A stretch of 64,000 bases of DNA, taken from assembly GCA_965267355.1 (NCBI GenBank), contig OZ253956.1, forward strand, positions 1,364,001-1,428,000. Reading direction: 5' to 3'. Source of the stretch: GCA-002793235 sp965267355 (lineage in GTDB: Bacteria; Bacteroidota; Bacteroidia; Flavobacteriales_E; Vicingaceae). Of this stretch, positions 44,840 to 53,924 are shown piece after piece (positions within the stretch are counted from its first letter, which is position 1; each line of letters begins with the position of its first letter). The notes beneath the pieces are model-generated. The model was not told where the DNA came from, did not search any database, and saw only the letters and a list, made by a program, of their open reading frames with translations. Both the position numbers and the translations under genes were made by a program.

Positions 44840-46201
44840 TGATTATAGTGTTGATTTTAATTACCTGATGAGGTTAACATGACCGTAGTTTTCGTGGATG
44901 ATAGGAGTATCTAGCTCTTTAGCCACAATTCTCCAAACATAAGTGTCCACTTGTACAGGAGAACCATTATAAGTACCATTCCAACCTTGCGCATTAGCAG
45001 GAGCCTCATAAAGCAGTTCCCCCCAACGGTTGAAAATCTGCATCGTATATAAACTCAAATCAATACCCTCACCCTCAGGTCTGAAGAATTCATTTTTACC
45101 ATCCCCGTCAGGAGTAAATGAGTTAGGAATATAGAATAAATATACGCTATTGATAAATACAGTACCATTTATTGTATTTACACATCCGTACTGATTAGTG
45201 ACCGTAAGTAATACATTATAAGTACCCGAAGTATCATCAGGGTAAACAAAAGTAGGATTTTGTACACTAGATGAATCAGGTACCAATCCACTACCAAAGT
45301 TCCACAAGTAAGACAAGCCATTACCAGTAGATAAATTCGTGAAATCAATTTCAGTATTTAACACATTAGTAATAGGAGGAGTCATATAGAAATTAGCCTC
45401 TGGATAAGGATGAGGACAAACAAAGTTGACACTATCCTTAGTAAAGACACAACCGCTTGTATCCGTAACAGTAAGAGTTACATCATGACAAACAGGAGAG
45501 CCAAATAGATGAGCAACAGTATCACCATTCAATACAGTACCATCACTAATACTCCATGAAGAATTAGCAATCGCTCCCATAGGATTAGAAACATTTTGTA
45601 ACTCTACAGTAATAGGATAACAACTATCCGCTCTGTTTTTAGTAAAGTTTACATCAGTAGGAGTAAACCAATCTACAACGATTGCAACACTATCTGCAGG
45701 GGTAGTACAATTATCAGTAGCAACACCAATGTAAGTAGTAGGAGAAGAGGTAGGGGTAACATTAATAGTACCACCAGAACCGATAAGTACACCATTCTCA
45801 TACCAATTGTAATTATAACCAGAACCAGAACCACCCACAGCACTCATGTCAATATTCGTTGAAGTATTAGCAAGAGAAGAGCTATGACAAATGGTAATAG
45901 CCGTATCAGTAGAAGAAGCAGTTAAAGCAGGGTGCAAGACAATACAGACTTGTTGAGTATCAGAAATACAACCTAAGGCATCTTCAGCATAAACTTCATA
46001 ACAATGAGGATCAGCAGTAGGGAAGACCGTATGTGGGCCGTTACCAGGAATAGCATTACCTGAAACGACATCAGTCCAGAAATAAGTGTAAGGATTACCA
46101 TTACCACCAGTAGCAGTTGCATCAATTTGTTTACTACCACCGATACAGATGATATCATTAGCAGTAATGTTACTAATCAATACAGAGTCAGGCTCTGTTA
46201 A
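44808..46201. repeat. 1.39-kb near-identical 3' segment shared by the two giant genes (unit 2)
   Basis: Partner of 39681-41074; see that entry. The encoded C-terminal ~450 residues differ at only about two positions near the upstream boundary (WTDLVAGN versus WTDVVSGN). Confidence 0.88.
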
Positions 46202-49200
46202 GGTGATTACAGTGTCTTTAACACATCCACCATTAATAGAATCCCAAGCACTAATAATATACGTTCCTGCAGGTATTCCGTTTAAAGTGTCTGAATCGCC
46301 AGGGTAAAGTGTATCTGATACCTGAAGAGTTGTTCCGGTTAAACTATCAATAAATGTTAAGACCTGAATATTACTATTTGGTGAAAAATTTGGAGTAGCT
46401 ATAATTTGTCCATCATTTCCTCCATTACACGTTGGATCCGTCCACGTTGGTACAGCAGGGAAACAATCACCACAAGTAACATGTACAGTAACACTATCTG
46501 AAGTAGTACATCCACCATTAGGGTTCGTTACGGTCACATAGTATGTGGTAGTTTGATTAATACTTGTAAAAGGACTTTGCAACGTATCATCATTAACAGC
46601 ATTATTAGGTGTCCACGAGTAATTGTAATTAGTTGCAGCTGCCGAACAGTTAATATTAACATCATCTAAAGCCCAGTTATCACAACCTGTACAAGCCGAA
46701 AAATTAGGTTGTACCCATTTGAATTGTGTCGTTGGACTTATTGCTCCAGCAGGTATTGGAATTGAAAAACATTGCCATGTGTTATTGTAAGGCCCTGCAG
46801 CATCCCAATCTGCTTGATTAAATACTTGAATTGTAACCCACGTGGCTCCACCATTAGTAGAATATTGAAGCTCAACATCCTCGCCAGTATCTGCATTTTC
46901 ACAAGGAGCACCACCTGAACTTGAATTACCAATAAACAAACAAAAATCTATAGTTGTACATGTGGTAACATTTTGAGCGACTGTAAATGCTTCTCTTGGG
47001 GTTGTAGTACCATCAAAGTGTAATGCATCACCAGATACAGAACCGCAATTAGTATTAGGTGTACCATTTGTTACACCTCCCCAGTTTGCATTAATACCTG
47101 TGTTAAAGTCATCTATTTGACCCGCAACCTGAATGGAGTCTGGTGTAAGTACAAGTTGAGTAGATTGACCACAGAAAATTAGAGAATCAGCGGCTGTTAA
47201 TGTAAATGTTGGAGCAATACCCGGCTGAATAGTAATCATAATGGAGTCCCGCCTAGTACATCCGCCTGCATTAGTAATGGTACAGACATAAGTGTAAGTT
47301 CCAGGCGTTGTAATTGTTGCTATAGGGTTTGGTATAGTATCACTATCTAAAAATGCAGCAGGAGTCCATAGGTATGAATAACCAGCACCCGCAGGATTAA
47401 CAGTAGCATCTAATTGAATAGGATCATTTAAGCATGTATTAGCACTACTTTGATTTAACGTTGCAGTAAATGCTGGAGCTACTGTAATAGTTTGAGTTCT
47501 ATCAACTGAACAACCTCCAGAATCAGTAAGTGTAACGGTATAAACTGTAGTTGTGTTTGGAGTTGCAACAGGATTGTTAATATTAGGGTTACTCAAACCA
47601 GTAGCAGGAGCCCAAGAATAAGTGTAGTTGGTATTACCACCACACATAATAGAGATATCATCCAGAGCCCAGTTATCAATTGTTCCCCCATAAGGTCCAA
47701 TTTGAGCCCACTTAAACATTGTGCTAGCTGTTGCAGCACCTGCTGGAATAGGAATTGAAAAACATTGCCATGTATTAGCATAAGGACCTGCAGCATCCCA
47801 ATCATCAGTCATGAAAATTTGAATAGAAGTCCATGTAGCTCCACCATTAGTAGAGTAACTTAACTCAACATTTTCTGTTGGATCAGCATTTTCACAACCA
47901 GTAGGTCCTGTAGAAATATCGTTAGCTATCCATAAACAAAAATCAATAGACGTACAGCTTGCAACATTGGCAGGTACGGTAATTAATTCTCTAGTAGCAG
48001 CATCAAAATTTAAAGCGTCTCCATTAAAAGGAACGCAAGGAGCACCCACTGTAGCGCCACTCACTGTACCCCATACAGCTGGGTCAAAATTTCCTGTAAA
48101 CTCATCTTGAAGTGCTGTTAGAGAAACATCAAATTGAAGAGTGTCACCATCACAAATTGCACTATCTCCAGGAACTAATGTTACGCTAGGTGGAGGGTTT
48201 ACATCAATGGTAACAGAATCAACCTTAGCACAACCTAAAGGAGAAGTAACTAGTACATTGTAAGTTGTAGTTTCTGTTGGACTTGCTGTAGGAGTTGCTG
48301 AGTTAGAATTAGCAAGCGTTCCATTAGGAGTCCAGTTGTAAGTGTATCCAGCAGCAGCAGGGTTAACATTTACGCCAATTCCATGAGAAAGGAAATCACA
48401 TAATAATGTATCGCCATAAGCAGTTGGAGTAAAATCAGGTACAACAGTAACAGTAACGGAATCGATATTATCACATCCACCAGATAAATTACTTACTACC
48501 TCATAAGTTGTAGTAACAGAAGGAGTAGCAACAGGATTAGAGCAAGGGTTGCAGCTAAAGTTAACACCAACAACAATAGGGTCTCCAGAAACAGCTGTCC
48601 AATTGAAAACAGTACCACCATTAGCAATTAATTGAGCACCTTGATTACCACAAATTGTAGTGTCCATATCTGCTACAGTACTTGTTACTACATCAAAAAC
48701 AGCTACCTGTGTTGCAGTACCCTCAATAGGGCAAGCACCATCGGTAATGGTTGTAGTTGCAGTTATTTGAGAAGGAGAACCAGCAGGTACTGTCCAGCAA
48801 ACATCAATAGTAACAGGGTTAGTACCAGTAACAGTAATAGTTGCACCAGGGAATACAGCGAAAATATTACTATTAGTTGTATCAATGGTTAGCACGTCAG
48901 TTGCATCAGGGTCACTAAACGTCATACTAAAGCAAGCATTTTCTCCCTCACAAAGTTCTATAGTGTTTGGACCTGTTTGGTTGGCATTACCACTAGTGAG
49001 CAAGATTCCACCGGCAGGTGGATCAGGAGTGGTATTAGTACAGGTAATAACTTCAAACTGAAAATCGTGAACAATAGAACCTGTCATATTACCATTGTTA
49101 TCATAAGCCTCAATTAAATAAGTTACAACAAAGTTTCCAGTAGTAGGTTGGTTAAAATCAATACAGCCAGTTGCAGGATCTAAAGTTAAGTTCTGTAAGG

Positions 49201-49885
49201 GTATTGCAGGGCCATAAGGCGCAGGGTGTGTAATAGCTACTGCACCAGCACCCATAGGGTTAACTAACTGATAATATAAACTATCTCCATCAGGGTCAAT
49301 TCCTCCAGGACAATAAGAAATGTTTTGACCAGCACAAACATAAGGTATTGGTTGTGCTGTAACATAAGGAGACCCCTCACAAGGAGCAGTCTGAGAGTTC
49401 ATCACAGTTTCCGTGTAAAAAGAATTTCCTGTACCTCCATTTGTGTTGGTAGAAGCATCTCTACAACAAATTTCATAGCTAAAAGTCCAACTGTCACAAG
49501 GACCAGGTAAGGTTACAACAGCTTGATAAGTGTACATTTCTACACCAGGGAGGCCACCAGTTGTACCGGTTACACAGTCACTCTGATTTTGTTGAGCTGG
49601 ACAAATTTGCGAAACATCTTGTGGGTTAGAACCGCCTGGAGGGGCAGGCATTAAAGGCAATGTAATTGTTGGGTTAGTTAACCCGCAGGTATTATTAGCT
49701 GTAATAGTGTACGAAGTTGTTGATAAAGAACTTGGACAACTTACAAATAGATTCATCGTAATAATAAATTCATTAGGATTACCAGTACACTGATATGTGA
49801 TATTACCCCCAGGAATATGAGAGGCGTAAGAATTATAACCTATTAAAGATAGTGCTATACAAATAGCATAAATAAGCTTTTTCAT
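44861..49885 (-). CDS. Giant modular surface protein with T9SS type B sorting domain (1674 aa)
   Basis: A paralogue of the 1652-aa protein. Signal peptide (LIYAICIALSLIGYNSYAS), N-terminal domain (HIPGGNITYQCTG), the same Ig/PKD-like scaffold with SCNPCSNPVATPSVTTTY and YGDTLLCDFLSHGIGVNV, then two copies of a ~155-residue reelin- or MAM-like module (residues ~590-750 and ~922-1077, each with ENVELSYSTNGGATW-like and WQCFSIPIPAGA segments and ending in WALDDxxIxC), and the shared PKD plus type B C-terminus. It probably has its own promoter upstream of 49885 (TATCTTCG near 49932-49939 on the minus strand). Confidence 0.9.
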   Translation of the reverse strand: MKKLIYAICIALSLIGYNSYASHIPGGNITYQCTGNPNEFIITMNLFVSCPSSLSTTSYTITANNTCGLTNPTITLPLMPAPPGGSNPQDVSQICPAQQNQSDCVTGTTGGLPGVEMYTYQAVVTLPGPCDSWTFSYEICCRDASTNTNGGTGNSFYTETVMNSQTAPCEGSPYVTAQPIPYVCAGQNISYCPGGIDPDGDSLYYQLVNPMGAGAVAITHPAPYGPAIPLQNLTLDPATGCIDFNQPTTGNFVVTYLIEAYDNNGNMTGSIVHDFQFEVITCTNTTPDPPAGGILLTSGNANQTGPNTIELCEGENACFSMTFSDPDATDVLTIDTTNSNIFAVFPGATITVTGTNPVTIDVCWTVPAGSPSQITATTTITDGACPIEGTATQVAVFDVVTSTVADMDTTICGNQGAQLIANGGTVFNWTAVSGDPIVVGVNFSCNPCSNPVATPSVTTTYEVVSNLSGGCDNIDSVTVTVVPDFTPTAYGDTLLCDFLSHGIGVNVNPAAAGYTYNWTPNGTLANSNSATPTASPTETTTYNVLVTSPLGCAKVDSVTIDVNPPPSVTLVPGDSAICDGDTLQFDVSLTALQDEFTGNFDPAVWGTVSGATVGAPCVPFNGDALNFDAATRELITVPANVASCTSIDFCLWIANDISTGPTGCENADPTENVELSYSTNGGATWTSIQIFMTDDWDAAGPYANTWQCFSIPIPAGAATASTMFKWAQIGPYGGTIDNWALDDISIMCGGNTNYTYSWAPATGLSNPNINNPVATPNTTTVYTVTLTDSGGCSVDRTQTITVAPAFTATLNQSSANTCLNDPIQLDATVNPAGAGYSYLWTPAAFLDSDTIPNPIATITTPGTYTYVCTITNAGGCTRRDSIMITIQPGIAPTFTLTAADSLIFCGQSTQLVLTPDSIQVAGQIDDFNTGINANWGGVTNGTPNTNCGSVSGDALHFDGTTTPREAFTVAQNVTTCTTIDFCLFIGNSSSGGAPCENADTGEDVELQYSTNGGATWVTIQVFNQADWDAAGPYNNTWQCFSIPIPAGAISPTTQFKWVQPNFSACTGCDNWALDDVNINCSAAATNYNYSWTPNNAVNDDTLQSPFTSINQTTTYYVTVTNPNGGCTTSDSVTVHVTCGDCFPAVPTWTDPTCNGGNDGQIIATPNFSPNSNIQVLTFIDSLTGTTLQVSDTLYPGDSDTLNGIPAGTYIISAWDSINGGCVKDTVITLTEPDSVLISNITANDIICIGGSKQIDATATGGNGNPYTYFWTDVVSGNAIPGNGPHTVFPTADPHCYEVYAEDALGCISDTQQVCIVLHPALTASSTDTAITICHSSSLANTSTNIDMSAVGGSGSGYNYNWYENGVLIGSGGTINVTPTSSPTTYIGVATDNCTTPADSVAIVVDWFTPTDVNFTKNRADSCYPITVELQNVSNPMGAIANSSWSISDGTVLNGDTVAHLFGSPVCHDVTLTVTDTSGCVFTKDSVNFVCPHPYPEANFYMTPPITNVLNTEIDFTNLSTGNGLSYLWNFGSGLVPDSSSVQNPTFVYPDDTSGTYNVLLTVTNQYGCVNTINGTVFINSVYLFYIPNSFTPDGDGKNEFFRPEGEGIDLSLYTMQIFNRWGELLYEAPANAQGWNGTYNGSPVQVDTYVWRIVAKELDTPIIHENYGHVNLIR

Positions 49886-50107
49886 GTTGTAAATAGTTTA
49901 GTTTTAAGTATGCTTCACGTTCAAAAGACGAAGATACCCTTAAATGGTTGCTTCTTTTATATTCTGGATTTAAAGTCTAAAAAGACTTTGAAAAAATAGA
50001 TTGAATTATTCAATAACGTAAAAAATGAATATGGATGTATATGGTTTCTAAGAAATATTATTTTGCGAAAGAAAGGTTTAACAAATAAAGTTTATTTGTT
50101 TAAAAAA

Positions 50108-50608
50108 TTAAATACATTTAAAATATTCAAAAGGTTCAAGGCAATCGTTGCAAGAATATAGAGCTTTACATGCTGTTGATCCAAATTGATTTTTTAAAGA
50201 TGTGTTTTTAGAATTACACCTTGGACATTCAACAGTTTTAGGTCCAGATTCAAATAAAATACCTTTATCTTCTGTACCTCTAACTGGTGGAGCAATTCCG
50301 TATTTCTTAAGTTTAACTCTGGCTTTGTCACTTATCCAGGCTGTTGTCCAGGCAGGGGTATAAACCATTTTTATTTCAACATTTTTAATGCCTTCACTGT
50401 TGAGTCTTTTTATAATCTCATCTTCAAACATTTTCATGGCTGGACAGCCAGTATAGGTAGGAGTAATTGTTATAGTAGCTTTTTCATTAGATAGTTCAAC
50501 TTCTCTAACTACACCAAGTTCAGTAATTGTAATAACTGGTATTTCAGGGTCTGGTATTTCAGAAAGAAAATTCCAAACCTCCTGTTCAGTAATATTTTTT
50601 TCTACCAT
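50108..50608 (-). CDS. paaD: Phenylacetyl-CoA epoxidase subunit PaaD
   Basis: A 166-residue MIP18-family protein needed for a working phenylacetyl-CoA epoxidase, probably for metal-centre maturation. Family traits: SEIPDPEIPVITITELGVV at the start, TYTGCPAMKMFEDEI, and a C-terminal zinc-ribbon-like region with CPRCNSKNT and CNDCLEP. The start overlaps the end of paaC by seven bases. Last gene of paaABCD; only a weak AT-rich hairpin follows. Confidence 0.93.
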   Translation of the reverse strand: MVEKNITEQEVWNFLSEIPDPEIPVITITELGVVREVELSNEKATITITPTYTGCPAMKMFEDEIIKRLNSEGIKNVEIKMVYTPAWTTAWISDKARVKLKKYGIAPPVRGTEDKGILFESGPKTVECPRCNSKNTSLKNQFGSTACKALYSCNDCLEPFEYFKCI

Positions 50609-51360
50609 TTTGCTTCTGGGTAAGCTCTATGTAAAAACTGCATTTCCGCAATAATGTGTCCTAAATATTCAGAATGAATAGCATCTAATCTTCCAGAGTG
50701 CATATAATCATCTTCTGGTCGTTGTAAAGTAGCTCTATCTAAAACCTGATTAACCGATTTATCCCATTCTTTTTTAACATCATTCAAATCAACGGCAACT
50801 CCTTCTTTGATTAATAGTTCATCAACGTCATTCATTTCAAACAAGTCGCCAGTATATTCCCATAAATCATTTAATGCTTCTTGCACTTTGTTGTGACTTT
50901 CTTCAGTCCCATCACCAAGTCTAACCATCCATTCTGCACTGTGCCTCAAATGGTAAGTAACTTCTTTTAACGATTTGGCAGCATGGGCAGCAATCATTTC
51001 ATCTTTACTGCTTCTTAGTGCAGAATATAAGTGGTATAAAAATGCATCATGCAAAAAATTTCTAGCTACAGTCTCTCCAAAGTGACCATTAGGTCTTTCC
51101 GATAATAAGGTGTTGAAATATTCTCGTTCTTCTCTGCCGTAAGCTAAATCATCTTCAGTTCGACCTTTACCTTCTAGTTCTCCAGCATAAGTTAGCATTG
51201 TTCTAGCCTGTCCAATTAAATCAAGAGCAAGGTTGGTCATTGCAATATCTTCTTCTAAAACAGGGCCATTGCTACACCATTCGGCCATTCTTTGACCTAA
51301 GATTAAACTAGAATCGCCTAACCTTAAGCAGTAGTTTATTAATGCTTCTTTCTTGTCCAT
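50602..51360 (-). CDS. paaC: Phenylacetyl-CoA epoxidase structural subunit PaaC
   Basis: A 252-residue ferritin-like helical protein that pairs with PaaA as the non-catalytic subunit. Typical segments: YCLRLGDSSLILGQRMAEWC, EEDIAMTNLALDLIGQARTML, KEVTYHLRHSAEWMVRLGDGTEES and HSEYLGHIIAEMQFLHRAYP. It is nine bases after paaB and overlaps paaD by seven bases. Confidence 0.94.
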   Translation of the reverse strand: MDKKEALINYCLRLGDSSLILGQRMAEWCSNGPVLEEDIAMTNLALDLIGQARTMLTYAGELEGKGRTEDDLAYGREEREYFNTLLSERPNGHFGETVARNFLHDAFLYHLYSALRSSKDEMIAAHAAKSLKEVTYHLRHSAEWMVRLGDGTEESHNKVQEALNDLWEYTGDLFEMNDVDELLIKEGVAVDLNDVKKEWDKSVNQVLDRATLQRPEDDYMHSGRLDAIHSEYLGHIIAEMQFLHRAYPEAKW

Positions 51361-51369
51361 AGCAATGAG

Positions 51370-51663
51370 TTATATGTGTTTTGCACCTTCAGGCATTACA
51401 TAATGCGTTGGATGTCTGTAAATTTTATCATCAGAAGGGTCGAAAAAAGATTCACCATCTTCTGGTGTTGATGAAACAATTGCATTTAATGGTACTACCC
51501 ATAAACAAGTTCCTTCTTGTCTTCGGGTGTACATATCACGTGCATTTTGTAATGCCATTTCTTTATCAGTTGCATGCACGCTTCCCGCATGTTTGTGAGG
51601 TAATCCTGGTTTACTTTGGATAAAAACTTCCCACACATCTCCTTGATTATCTGTATTGCTCAT
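51370..51663 (-). CDS. paaB: Phenylacetyl-CoA epoxidase subunit PaaB
   Basis: A 97-residue small bridging subunit of the epoxidase. Family pattern: WEVFIQSKPGLPHKHAGSVH, ALQNARDMYTRRQEG, LWVVPLNAIVSS and DKIYRHPTHYVMPEG. It lies 11 bases after paaA. Confidence 0.95.
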   Translation of the reverse strand: MSNTDNQGDVWEVFIQSKPGLPHKHAGSVHATDKEMALQNARDMYTRRQEGTCLWVVPLNAIVSSTPEDGESFFDPSDDKIYRHPTHYVMPEGAKHI

Positions 51664-51674
51664 ATGTTATATTT

Positions 51675-52616
51675 TTAAGCTACTAATTGTTTGTTTTTTT
51701 GTTTTTCAGCATAAGCAATTGCTGCTTCTCTCACCCATTGTCCTTCATTATGTGCTTTCTTATGGTGTTTCAGCCTTTGCTTGTTGCAAGGGCCATTACC
51801 TTTTACCACGTTCCAAAACTCATCCCAATCTATTTCACCAAAATCATAATGCCCTCTTTCTTCATTCCATTTTAAATCTGGATCAGGAATGGTTAAGCCG
51901 ATAACTTCGGCCTGCTGAACAGTCTTATCAATGAATTTTTGTCTTAATTCATCATTAGTTTCCCTCTTAATTTTCCACTTTACTCCATTTCCCAAATTTG
52001 GCGAGTCAGCATCATGTGGTCCAAACATCATTAAAGAAGGCCACCAAAACCTATTCAAAGCATCTTGTGCCATTTTCTTTTGCTCGGGTGTCCCATTAGC
52101 CATTGTTGCCATAATTTCATAACCTTGGCGTTGGTGGAAACTTTCTTCTTTACAGATTCTAACCATAGCTCTAGAGTACGGTCCATAAGAAGTTCTTTGT
52201 AATGATACTTGATTAACGATAGCAGCTCCATCAACTAGCCAACCTACAGCTCCAATATCTGCCCAGGTTAGAGTTGGGTAATTAAAGATACTGGAGTACT
52301 TTGCTTTTCCACTATGTAGCTCTTCAAGAAATTCATTTCTGCTTTTTCCTAAAGTTTCCCCTGCTGAGTATAAATATTGTCCATGCCCAGCTTCATCTTG
52401 TATTTTAGCTAACAATACAACTTTAGCCCTTAAGCTAGGAGCTCTGCTTATCCAGTTTCCTTCAGGTTGCATGCCTATTACTTCTGAATGAGCATGTTGG
52501 GAAATTTGTCTTTGTAAATGCTTGCGATAATCTTCAGGCATCCAATCTTTAGGTTCAATTTTTATTTCTGTGTCAATCTTAGCCTGAAACTCTTCTAATT
52601 TTTTTACGTCTTCCAT
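51675..52616 (-). CDS. paaA: Phenylacetyl-CoA epoxidase catalytic subunit PaaA
   Basis: The di-iron subunit that forms the ring 1,2-epoxide of phenylacetyl-CoA with O2. Its 313 residues contain the metal-ligand helices: QDEAGHGQYLYSAGETLG and CKEESFHQRQGYE (EExxH). The start is set at the ATG at 52616 (MEDVKKLEEFQAKI); an open frame continues to 52673 but the added residues are hydrophobic and unlike the family. It is divergent from paaE with 168 bp between starts. Confidence 0.95.
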   Translation of the reverse strand: MEDVKKLEEFQAKIDTEIKIEPKDWMPEDYRKHLQRQISQHAHSEVIGMQPEGNWISRAPSLRAKVVLLAKIQDEAGHGQYLYSAGETLGKSRNEFLEELHSGKAKYSSIFNYPTLTWADIGAVGWLVDGAAIVNQVSLQRTSYGPYSRAMVRICKEESFHQRQGYEIMATMANGTPEQKKMAQDALNRFWWPSLMMFGPHDADSPNLGNGVKWKIKRETNDELRQKFIDKTVQQAEVIGLTIPDPDLKWNEERGHYDFGEIDWDEFWNVVKGNGPCNKQRLKHHKKAHNEGQWVREAAIAYAEKQKNKQLVA

Positions 52617-52756
52617 ATTTTGTTTGGATATAATATTGAGTACAAGTTTAATTATAAAAGCCATTATATTCAATAATATCAGTTATGATTTTTGTCAGAT
52701 GTTAAGATTTAAAACAAGTCATTTCCATTTGTTGTAGAAACTTTGCTAATAAATTA

Positions 52757-52764
52757 TAATTTTG
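52757..52764 (+). promoter_or_regulatory. -7 promoter element of paaE
   Basis: TAATTTTG, a perfect TAnnTTTG, 20 bp upstream of the ATG. Candidate -33 TTG motifs lie 22-25 nt further up, which is longer than ideal. The intergenic region should also hold the paaA promoter and any PaaR/PaaX-like operator; no clear palindrome was seen. Confidence 0.45.
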
Positions 52765-52784
52765 TCGTTCATAAAATCTAAGAT

Positions 52785-53846
52785 ATGGGTGAGTTTAAGA
52801 ACTTAAAAGTTAAAGAAGTAAAAAAAGAAACAGAAGATACAGTCTCAATTTCATTTGAGATAACAGACGATATTAAAGATGATTTTAACTACAAACCTGG
52901 TCAATATATTACCATTAAAAAAGATATAGCAGGTGAAGATGTGAGGCGATCATATTCTCTGAGTAGTGCACCTTTTGAAAATGACTTTAGAGTTGCAGTA
53001 AAAAAAATAGAAGCAGGTAAAATGTCTTCATTTTGCAACGATGTTTTAGCGGCTGGAGATGTGATTGAAGTAATGCAGCCGATGGGTAATTTTATACTAG
53101 ATGCCGAGAATGGTAAGCATTATGTTGCTTTTGCAGCAGGTAGTGGTATTACTCCAGTAATTTCTATGGTAAAATCAGTTTTAGAGAATACTAACTCAAA
53201 ATTTACTTTATATTATGCCAATAAAACAGATGTTTCAACAATTTTTAAGAATCAACTAGACCAATTAAAACAAAATCACTCTGATAACTTTGTTTTAAAT
53301 TATGTATATACCCAGCAAGAATCTCCTAATAAGCTGTTCGAAGGGCGAATTACCAGAACAAAATTTGAAGAATTTGTTCGCGAAGACATGGAAATTTTAA
53401 AAGCAGATGGTTTTTACATGTGTGGGCCTGAGCAAATGATAAATGAGGTTTCTGATGGGTTAGCGTATTTAGGTGTTGTAAAAGATAAAATTCATTTCGA
53501 GTTATTTACAGCTCCTACTGTAACGGGTGCTGAGGTAGAAAAAACTACATCCGATTTTGATGGTGCAGCTCAGATGACTGTAATTATGGATGGCGAAGAA
53601 TTTGATTTTGAATTAGCTGCTGATGGCGATTTTATTTTAGATGCTGCTATGGATCAAGGAGTAGATGCACCATTTTCTTGTAAAGGAGCAGTGTGCTGTA
53701 CTTGTAAAGCACAAGTGGTGGAAGGGAAAGCGGTGATGGAGATGAACTACGCACTATCTGATGAAGAAGTAGAGCAAGGTTTTATTCTTACCTGTCAAGC
53801 TCACCCAGCATCAGAAAAAGTAGTGGTTGATTTTGATGTGATTTAA
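52785..53846 (+). CDS. paaE: Phenylacetyl-CoA epoxidase reductase subunit PaaE
   Basis: A 353-residue electron-transfer subunit. The FAD domain has RRSYSLSSAP, the NAD(P)H domain has AAGSGITPVISMVKS and YMCGPEQMI, and the C-terminal plant-type [2Fe-2S] ferredoxin has CKGAVCCTC plus a final Cys in LTCQAHP. It passes electrons from NADPH to PaaA. It stands apart from paaABCD in divergent orientation and is followed by a terminator. Confidence 0.93.
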   Translation: MGEFKNLKVKEVKKETEDTVSISFEITDDIKDDFNYKPGQYITIKKDIAGEDVRRSYSLSSAPFENDFRVAVKKIEAGKMSSFCNDVLAAGDVIEVMQPMGNFILDAENGKHYVAFAAGSGITPVISMVKSVLENTNSKFTLYYANKTDVSTIFKNQLDQLKQNHSDNFVLNYVYTQQESPNKLFEGRITRTKFEEFVREDMEILKADGFYMCGPEQMINEVSDGLAYLGVVKDKIHFELFTAPTVTGAEVEKTTSDFDGAAQMTVIMDGEEFDFELAADGDFILDAAMDQGVDAPFSCKGAVCCTCKAQVVEGKAVMEMNYALSDEEVEQGFILTCQAHPASEKVVVDFDVI

Positions 53847-53868
53847 CATTATCAACAAAACTATATTG

Positions 53869-53897
53869 AAAAGGTCTGTGTTTTTACCAGACCTTTT
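53869..53897 (+). terminator. Terminator after paaE
   Basis: Stem AAAAGGTCTG with CAGACCTTTT around a T-rich nine-base loop, followed by more T residues. Confidence 0.82.
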
Positions 53898-53911
53898 TTT
53901 GTTTCTCGCTC

Positions 53912-53919
53912 TATCTTTG
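53912..53919 (+). promoter_or_regulatory. -7 promoter element of the NlpC/P60 gene
   Basis: TATCTTTG (TAnnTTTG) ends five bases before the GTG start codon. An almost leaderless transcript is implied. Confidence 0.45.
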
Positions 53920-53924
53920 GTAGA

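Noticed and set aside
39681..46201. The 1.39-kb repeat as a mobile element
   Set aside because: No transposase, terminal inverted repeats or target duplications; it is the 3' end of paralogous genes.
50080..50100. AT-only palindrome after paaD as a terminator
   Set aside because: The 10-bp AACAAATAAA/TTTATTTGTT stem has no G-C pairs and no T-run on the minus strand, so it is weak as an intrinsic terminator for paa.
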